Shown in pieces: positions 59,016 to 64,000 of a stretch of 64,000 nucleotides of DNA. The position numbers and the translations under genes are program-made. This stretch comes from Rhodocyclaceae bacterium (lineage in GTDB: Bacteria; Pseudomonadota; Gammaproteobacteria; Burkholderiales; Rhodocyclaceae). Position 1 is the stretch's first letter; each line of letters opens with the position of its first letter. The notes beneath the pieces were generated by a model. It was not told where the DNA came from and did not search any database. It worked only from the letters and a program-made list of their open reading frames with translations. The DNA lies in NCBI GenBank assembly GCA_008080565.1, contig VIKE01000002.1:1-64000 (forward strand). The letters run 5' to 3'.

Positions 59016-60089
59016 TTAGTTTAGATTCAGCAATTCACTTAGACTCTTACGTAAAGACCGCGATATTGGGACTGTCGATTGACCAACCCGACAAAAGAAA
59101 GCAAAGCTTTGATCATTTGACGCCCCAACCAAACCTTCAAAACGTGAAGCTACCAGTTCAATTTCGGTATTGATTTCTGAGTTGGCCGATATTTTACGAC
59201 CAGCTCTGGCATACCAACGGAAAATCACAGGCGTCATTTCTGGTTGCAGATGCAACCCAAGCGAAGTAGCCGTCAACCAAAGACGCTGCATCGCCATTCC
59301 CGCCTCAACGTAATCATTCAAAGAATTTAGTGGTTTGCGAGGCTTAAGCAGAAGATGCCCCGCACAAGCAAGAGCTGGGATGAAATCAAGCTGGATGCGA
59401 GGAACAACAGTTCCCAGTAGGTAGCGATTAAAGAACTCCACCCTCGACCAACTCTGCATCACCCATTTCATGAGTTTGGCCGTCATTGGATCAACTCCAA
59501 TTGCCTCTTCAGGCAAGCGATCATGACTAAAGCGCGCTCCCCATTCAATGATATCCCTGTGTACTTGATACGCTTCCGGGCAAGTCAGGCGAATATACGC
59601 ATTATCCCAAAGCAGTCTTGCCACCCTCATCCGATCAGTCATATTTTCGAAAACCTGGACGGAATAATTGCTGCCGGGGGCTAGCGAAAGTAAGTTTCGC
59701 TGCTCCGCGGAAAGCGGTGTCATACGCATGGGGCGGCGTTGGACCACGCGCTTTTCAATATAAGGGAGCAACGGATCAACCGACAAATCCGGCACACTCC
59801 TCAATTGAATATCATAAACCGGAGCGTTATCTGGAGATCCCGGCCGCACGCGCCACTCGCACACAAGCTGATATCCACTCGCCGCAATTCGCAATGTCTC
59901 AATCAGAGCACCATGAGCCATCTGGCTCGGATGCCCGTCAAAATCGTAAAGGACATGCTCTCTGGTGTCATAGCCGTGTACTGCCAAGCGATCATCTGCC
60001 ACGATTTCAAATCGCCACGGCTGAGTGTTATCACCACTCGGCGCCCAACGAGCCAAGTCGAGAATTTCTATCAGCACGTCACGACTCAT
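59016..60089 (-). CDS. Nitroreductase-family protein (MoeY/Rv1355c C-terminal part-like)
   Basis: The 357-residue protein begins with the FMN-binding nitroreductase signature ILDLARWAPSGDNTQPWRFE and has EAGMAMQRLWLTATSLGLHL in the C-terminal half, typical of the fold. A middle region (about 110-230) is an insert unlike classic nitroreductases. It overlaps the ThiF-type gene by 11 bases. In mycobacterial Rv1355c/MoeY the ThiF and nitroreductase domains are fused; here they are separate but coupled. Substrate unknown. Confidence 0.8.
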   Translation of the reverse strand: MSRDVLIEILDLARWAPSGDNTQPWRFEIVADDRLAVHGYDTREHVLYDFDGHPSQMAHGALIETLRIAASGYQLVCEWRVRPGSPDNAPVYDIQLRSVPDLSVDPLLPYIEKRVVQRRPMRMTPLSAEQRNLLSLAPGSNYSVQVFENMTDRMRVARLLWDNAYIRLTCPEAYQVHRDIIEWGARFSHDRLPEEAIGVDPMTAKLMKWVMQSWSRVEFFNRYLLGTVVPRIQLDFIPALACAGHLLLKPRKPLNSLNDYVEAGMAMQRLWLTATSLGLHLQPEMTPVIFRWYARAGRKISANSEINTEIELVASRFEGLVGASNDQSFAFFCRVGQSTVPISRSLRKSLSELLNLN

Positions 60090-60966
60090 TGTCTGTTTTC
60101 CTTGCCATGAGCGCCAACTGCCGACGAACCAAACTCCGCATCAGGCGCTGTAGCGGATTCCGGTACCCGCCAGGACGCCAAGTCCGGACATAGCGCATGC
60201 GATACGCATCAAACTGGCTACCCCAGGGGGCTAGCCTTACCCCTCCCCGACCAAGCAGTAGCTTTAATGTTTCAACAGCCGCTACTCCGGCACATAGCTG
60301 GCAGGCGGCAATACTCGACGGACCCCGTCGTTCGGCCAAGTTGACACGACTCATATCGGCAACGTAACCACGTTGAAGCATAGCGGGCGACAGACCAACA
60401 AGAAATCGGATTGCCATCTCCATTTCATCGCATCCCTCAAAGCCAAAATAATCTTCATAAGGCATCCCACCCGGCCCGAAAACCAGAAGTGCCGTTCCTA
60501 ATCCCAACGGGGCAGCAGTAACGACCGGAATGTTTTTTCGTTCGCACGCAGAAAACGTCATCCGCCGGGCAGAAAATGCAAAAAAATCAAGCCCATCGAC
60601 GTATACATCAACATCGTCAAGAAACGCTTCCAGTGAGTCTTCTTGCACCCCTGCTGAAAACAGCTTCAGGTCAACCTCTGGATTGATGTCTTTGACCATA
60701 TCAGCCAGAACATCGATTTTGGGATGTTTTAAACTGCTGACCGTTGCACCGACCTGACGATTGAAATTTACAATATCAAAGACATCAAAATCAGCTATTG
60801 AGAATCGCCCAATTCCAAGACGAGCCAGTGTCAGTAAGTGAACACCGCCAACCCCTCCCAGCCCTCCTATAGCAACACGCGATTGGCGAAGCCGCTGTTG
60901 CTCTAACTCGGTGACCCACCCGATATTCCTTGAAAACGCATCGTCGTAATTAAACATTCCTGCCAT
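60079..60966 (-). CDS. ThiF/MoeB/HesA-type adenylyltransferase (E1-like)
   Basis: The 295-residue protein has the E1 nucleotide-binding core: RQSRVAIGGLGGVGGVHLLT, FSIADFDVFDIVNFNRQVGA, and HPKIDVLADMVKDINPEVDL, with later GPGGMPYEDYF and SSIAACQLCAGVAAVETLKL. It should adenylate a C-terminal carboxylate or a similar group. No ubiquitin-like partner (ThiS/MoaD) is encoded nearby. It is upstream of, and overlapping, the nitroreductase gene and divergent from the FtsX-type permeases. Confidence 0.85.
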   Translation of the reverse strand: MAGMFNYDDAFSRNIGWVTELEQQRLRQSRVAIGGLGGVGGVHLLTLARLGIGRFSIADFDVFDIVNFNRQVGATVSSLKHPKIDVLADMVKDINPEVDLKLFSAGVQEDSLEAFLDDVDVYVDGLDFFAFSARRMTFSACERKNIPVVTAAPLGLGTALLVFGPGGMPYEDYFGFEGCDEMEMAIRFLVGLSPAMLQRGYVADMSRVNLAERRGPSSIAACQLCAGVAAVETLKLLLGRGGVRLAPWGSQFDAYRMRYVRTWRPGGYRNPLQRLMRSLVRRQLALMARKTDNES

Positions 60967-61037
60967 TCCTCAAGACTTGATTCGTTTGGTATTACAATCA
61001 ATTGAGCCACATTACCCGAAGCAGCCCCCTTGCGCCA

Positions 61038-62267
61038 ATGATCAGTTTAATTACAGAATTTCGAGTTGCAGCACGCAACCTGAAACGCAACAGGAATCGC
61101 ACGGCCATTGCCGTTCTTACTGTGGCCGGGGGGTTGGTCGCCTATCTTCTAGCTGGCGGTTTCATTGAATGGATCTTCGAAAACATGCGCGAATCGACGA
61201 TTCGCTCTCAGTTGGGACATATCCAAATAGTCAAACCAGGCTATCTGGAAAAAGGTATCGCAGATCCATATAGTTATCTATTGCCGTCGCGCTCGGAAGA
61301 ATTCAATAGCATTTCTCAGCACCCGAACGTAGTGAGTATTGCCCAGCGTGTCGCATTCAGTGGCTTGGCCAGCCTTGGCGACACTACCGTTAGTTTCATT
61401 GGTGAGGGCATAGAGCCTGCACAAGAAGCTGTGATCAGTGATCAAATTCACATCCGCTTAGGAAAAAATTTGGAAAGAAGTGATGAGCGCTCCGTCCTTC
61501 TTGGCGAAGGCCTTGCAAAGAACCTGACTGCAAAACCCGGAGATACCATCGTTCTACTTGTTACCGCCGCAAACGGCACGCCCAATGCAATTGAAGTTGT
61601 CGTTGCGGGCGTATTTTTTAGCTCTGCCAAAGAGTTCGACGACACTGCTTTACGCCTCCCACTCAAACTTGCACGCAAACTAATGCGAATCGATGGTGCT
61701 AGTTCGTGGGTCGTGCTACTGCAGGACACGAAACAAACTACACAGGTCGTAGCCAAATTGCGTTCCGTGCTATCACCAACAGATTTCGAGGTAATTCCAT
61801 GGATAGATCTCGCTGATTTTTATAAAAAGACTGTAGTGCTTTTTGGAACGCAAGTCAGCCTGATGAAGACAATCATTGCGCTGATAATTGTATTGACGAT
61901 ATCCAATACACAGACCATGAGCGTTCTTGAACGAACCACCGAAATCGGCACAATGATGGCCATAGGCTCAAGACGTTCTGAGGTATTGAGAATGTTCGTA
62001 GTTGAGGGTTTATTAATTGGGGTTATTGGCGGGTTTACCGGCGTATTAGTCGGTTATGGAATCGCCGAAGCCCTGTCGGCAATAGGTATCCCGATGCCCC
62101 CCCCTCCGGGGATGGAAACTGGGTTCACCGCCCAGATTCTAGTCACTCCGTGGCTTTCCCTGGATGCGCTCGGACTAGCTATGGTTACGACACTGATTGC
62201 CAGCGTAATGCCCGCTTGGAAGGCCAGTCACATGAACGTTGTAGACGCATTAAGGTGCAACCAGTGA
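61038..62267 (+). CDS. FtsX-type ABC transporter permease (LolC/LolE-like), first subunit
   Basis: The 409-residue protein has an N-terminal helix (TAIAVLTVAGGLVAYLLAGG), a MacB-like periplasmic domain (about 45-270), and three C-terminal helices (LMKTIIALIIVLTISNTQTM, VEGLLIGVIGGFTGVLVGYG, LDALGLAMVTTLIASVMPAW). This is the LolC/LolE/MacB topology. ATG 61038 was chosen over an upstream TTG. Its stop overlaps the next permease's start by four bases. The likely ATPase partner is the LolD/MacB-like gene at 53.7 kb. Confidence 0.87.
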   Translation: MISLITEFRVAARNLKRNRNRTAIAVLTVAGGLVAYLLAGGFIEWIFENMRESTIRSQLGHIQIVKPGYLEKGIADPYSYLLPSRSEEFNSISQHPNVVSIAQRVAFSGLASLGDTTVSFIGEGIEPAQEAVISDQIHIRLGKNLERSDERSVLLGEGLAKNLTAKPGDTIVLLVTAANGTPNAIEVVVAGVFFSSAKEFDDTALRLPLKLARKLMRIDGASSWVVLLQDTKQTTQVVAKLRSVLSPTDFEVIPWIDLADFYKKTVVLFGTQVSLMKTIIALIIVLTISNTQTMSVLERTTEIGTMMAIGSRRSEVLRMFVVEGLLIGVIGGFTGVLVGYGIAEALSAIGIPMPPPPGMETGFTAQILVTPWLSLDALGLAMVTTLIASVMPAWKASHMNVVDALRCNQ

Positions 62268-63496
62268 CGAGTCAGACATTTGGGCGACTTGCGCTGGCAC
62301 AGCGAAATCTGTTTCGCCATCGTTCACGTACTGCCGCCACCTTATTTGCAATTATTCTTGGAGTAATCAGCATGATCTTGGCTGGAGGCTTCGTTCAAGA
62401 CATCCTGATACAGCTTGGCGAAGCGACCATCCACTCCCAAACCGGGCACATTCAGTTGGCGACTCCTGGCTATTGGGCGAGCAGATCGCGTACGTCTGAG
62501 TCACACATGATCAATGATCCGACAATTACGAAGAAAATTCTTGAGGCGCAAACTGGAGTAGAACAAGCTGTTAACAGAATCAATTTTGTTGGGATGCTAA
62601 GTAATGGCAAGCGCGACTTGGCAATTATTGGCGAAGGCATCGAACCAGCCGGTGAACGAAAAATTGGCAGCTTCATTCGCTATAGCGAAGGACGACCATT
62701 GGAAGAGGCAGACTCTGATGGAGTTGTTATTGGTCAAGGCATTGCGCGCTTGTTAAATTTGCACGTTGGTGATCGTGTCACGTTAATAATAAGTTTGTCT
62801 CAAGGTGCAATCAATACAATGGACCTTCAGGTCATTGGCGTCTTTCAAAGTTTTTCAAAGGAGTTCGACGCTAGGGCGATACGTATTCCCCTAACTGCGA
62901 CACAAGAGTTACTCGACACCAAATCTGCCCACGTTCTGGTCTTGACACTGAGTGAGACCAAAGAAACAGATCAAATCGCCAGTGCCATTCGTGATCAGGT
63001 TGAGAAGCACGGGATCAAAGTAATGACTTGGCGGGAACTTTCGGATTTTTACGAAAAAACTGTTCAACTCTATGATGCTCAATTCGGCGTCCTACGCTTG
63101 ATTATCTTTTTGATGGTTCTCCTCAGTGTCGCCAATAGCATTAATATGACCTTGTATGAGCGAACCAGGGAGTTCGGCACACTGCTTTCTCTTGGTGACA
63201 AGCCAAAAACGGTTTTTGAACTAATCATGATGGAAACCATCTTGCTGGGACTGCTCGGTGCCGGCCTTGGCATTCTCCTTGGTTGCATCTTCGCTTGGGG
63301 CATTTCTGCCATAGGCATTCCAATGCCGCCTCCACCAAATTCCAATCTCGGCTATACGGCCCTGATCCGTCTGGAGCCTTTAGCCATACTCTCAGCCGGC
63401 GCAACAGGATTCGGCGCAGCTGTTTTTGCAGCTCTATACCCAGCCTACCGTGCCACAAAGGTCAATATTGTTGACGCCTTGCGTCATGGTGTTTAG
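62264..63496 (+). CDS. FtsX-type ABC transporter permease (LolC/LolE-like), second subunit
   Basis: The 410-residue protein is a paralogue of its upstream neighbour: the same start plan (LFRHRSRTAATLFAIILGVI), a periplasmic domain with GHIQLATPGYW (compare GHIQIVKPGYL), and a C-terminal FtsX bundle with IPMPPPPNSNLGY (compare IPMPPPPGMETGF). GTG 62264 overlaps the previous stop by four bases. The two permeases probably form a heterodimer with the LolD-like ATPase. Confidence 0.87.
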   Translation: MTSQTFGRLALAQRNLFRHRSRTAATLFAIILGVISMILAGGFVQDILIQLGEATIHSQTGHIQLATPGYWASRSRTSESHMINDPTITKKILEAQTGVEQAVNRINFVGMLSNGKRDLAIIGEGIEPAGERKIGSFIRYSEGRPLEEADSDGVVIGQGIARLLNLHVGDRVTLIISLSQGAINTMDLQVIGVFQSFSKEFDARAIRIPLTATQELLDTKSAHVLVLTLSETKETDQIASAIRDQVEKHGIKVMTWRELSDFYEKTVQLYDAQFGVLRLIIFLMVLLSVANSINMTLYERTREFGTLLSLGDKPKTVFELIMMETILLGLLGAGLGILLGCIFAWGISAIGIPMPPPPNSNLGYTALIRLEPLAILSAGATGFGAAVFAALYPAYRATKVNIVDALRHGV

Positions 63497-63626
63497 ACAT
63501 TAACGTGAATTCCTTCTCGATGCAGCGTTGTCATTTTCGTTTTTTGCACCTGTTTCCGTTATGATATCGCCCTACTAAGCGCCTTCAACACTAGTTACCG
63601 CCTGCAACTTGATCGAGATAACAACC

Positions 63627-64000
63627 ATGCCCTTAAATCATTTCAACTTGGTATTTGCTACCAAATTGCTGATCGCATCACTCTTAGCATCAACGTTGAT
63701 CGGTTGTAGTAGCAATCCTCCAGCCCCTGCTTTGGCTGCCACAGCCGACTACAGCTACAAGATTGGCCCTGGCGACACGCTCAACATCGTTGTGTGGCGC
63801 AATCCTGAATTGTCAATGAGTGTACCTGTCCGCCCCGATGGCAAAATATCGGCTCCCTTGATTGATGACTTGGCTGCAATGGGGAAGGATTCAACGACCC
63901 TTGCCCGTGACATCGAAAAGGAACTGGGGAAATTCATTCGTGATCCAGTGGTCACTGTGATTGTCACTGGTTTCGTCGGTCCCTACAGCGAGCAAATTCG
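63627..64000 (+). CDS. Wza/EpsD-like polysaccharide export lipoprotein, 3' partial
   Basis: The frame from ATG 63627 runs off the right edge (about 124 residues seen). It has a lipoprotein signal (LLIASLLASTLIGCSSN, lipobox Cys) and the Poly_export domain start YSYKIGPGDTLNIVVWRNPE, SVPVRPDGKISAPLIDDL and VTVIVTGFVGPYSEQI. It forms the outer-membrane exit for exopolysaccharide. With the PEP-CTERM gene nearby it is probably the first gene of an exosortase-associated (XrtA/EpsH-type) exopolysaccharide cluster continuing to the right. Confidence 0.88.
   Translation, partial: MPLNHFNLVFATKLLIASLLASTLIGCSSNPPAPALAATADYSYKIGPGDTLNIVVWRNPELSMSVPVRPDGKISAPLIDDLAAMGKDSTTLARDIEKELGKFIRDPVVTVIVTGFVGPYSEQI

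Noticed and set aside
60967-61037. Start of the first permease at TTG 61002
   Set aside because: No ribosome binding site, and the extra residues precede the cytoplasmic start common to the paralogue; ATG 61038 fits better.

Overview
The window looks like a GC-rich betaproteobacterial chromosome segment, most likely from the Rhodocyclales (Dechloromonas/Azonexus-like). This is inferred from gene order and protein character: pyrG-kdsA-eno-ftsB, alaA-hom, a type II QueF, nnr-nadC, and an exosortase/PEP-CTERM exopolysaccharide region. No database search was possible.

Layout. (1) 1-9.8 kb: one end of an integrative conjugative element. It carries F-type transfer genes (traN partial, a small ORF, traF, traH, traG), a small membrane protein, a toxin-antitoxin-like pair with a nucleotidyltransferase, and a P4-type tyrosine integrase next to the 3' end of guaA, the probable attachment site. 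Several transfer genes carry frame breaks. (2) 9.8-27.6 kb: housekeeping genes. These are guaA/guaB, a DUF4124 protein, rnfH/ratA against smpB, an orphan response regulator and Hpt protein, a 3' fragment of tRNA-Asp, menD, queF, mutS with a one-base frameshift, a phosphoesterase, slyD, a peroxiredoxin, ftsB, eno, kdsA and pyrG. (3) 27.7-35.3 kb: a tightly overlapping nine-gene operon resembling dialkylresorcinol biosynthesis. It holds DarA- and DarB-like enzymes, an unknown protein, a BtrH-type acyltransferase, a two-gene ABC exporter, an acyl carrier protein, a ketosynthase whose first catalytic His is replaced, and a half-length ketosynthase-like protein. (4) 35.3-52.9 kb: mixed core and accessory genes. 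These are a YbbN-like thioredoxin, a histone-deacetylase-like hydrolase, a large hybrid histidine kinase, nnr, nadC, a 45-aa membrane microprotein, a methyltransferase, a tandem GAF protein, thrC, a membrane gene broken by a 43-bp tandem duplication, a DUF2249 protein, a rhomboid protease, a TIGR03790 protein (a family tied to exosortase genomes), hom, alaA and an Mth938-like protein. (5) 52.9-64 kb: a more AT-rich envelope locus. It encodes a LolA-like protein, a LolD/MacB-like ATPase, a DUF1302-like barrel, a UGT-like glycosyltransferase, a membrane-anchored hexapeptide acyltransferase, a PEP-CTERM protein behind a near-perfect sigma-54 promoter, a nitroreductase and a ThiF-type E1-like enzyme (together the split form of Rv1355c/MoeY), two FtsX-type permeases, and the start of a Wza/EpsD-like export lipoprotein.

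How the genes work together. The 27.7-35.3 kb operon probably builds and exports one acyl-derived product: two condensing modules, a carrier protein, an acyl-transfer enzyme and an ABC-2 pump. The 52.9-63.5 kb locus looks like a Lol-like envelope transport machine enclosing a small set of sugar-, acyl- and redox-modifying enzymes, next to a PEP-CTERM exopolysaccharide cluster that continues past the right edge. Both are good candidates for undescribed systems. The hybrid kinase (37 kb), the orphan Hpt (15.6 kb) and the orphan LuxR-type regulator (14.9 kb) could form a split phosphorelay.

Caution. Four genes (the small ORF after traN, traH twice, mutS) show one-base frame breaks, traN shows a larger internal loss, and one membrane gene has a 43-bp duplication. 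Some of these may be assembly or sequencing errors rather than biology. No CRISPR array, insertion sequence or intact RNA gene was seen, and no gap longer than about 300 bases lacks a gene.
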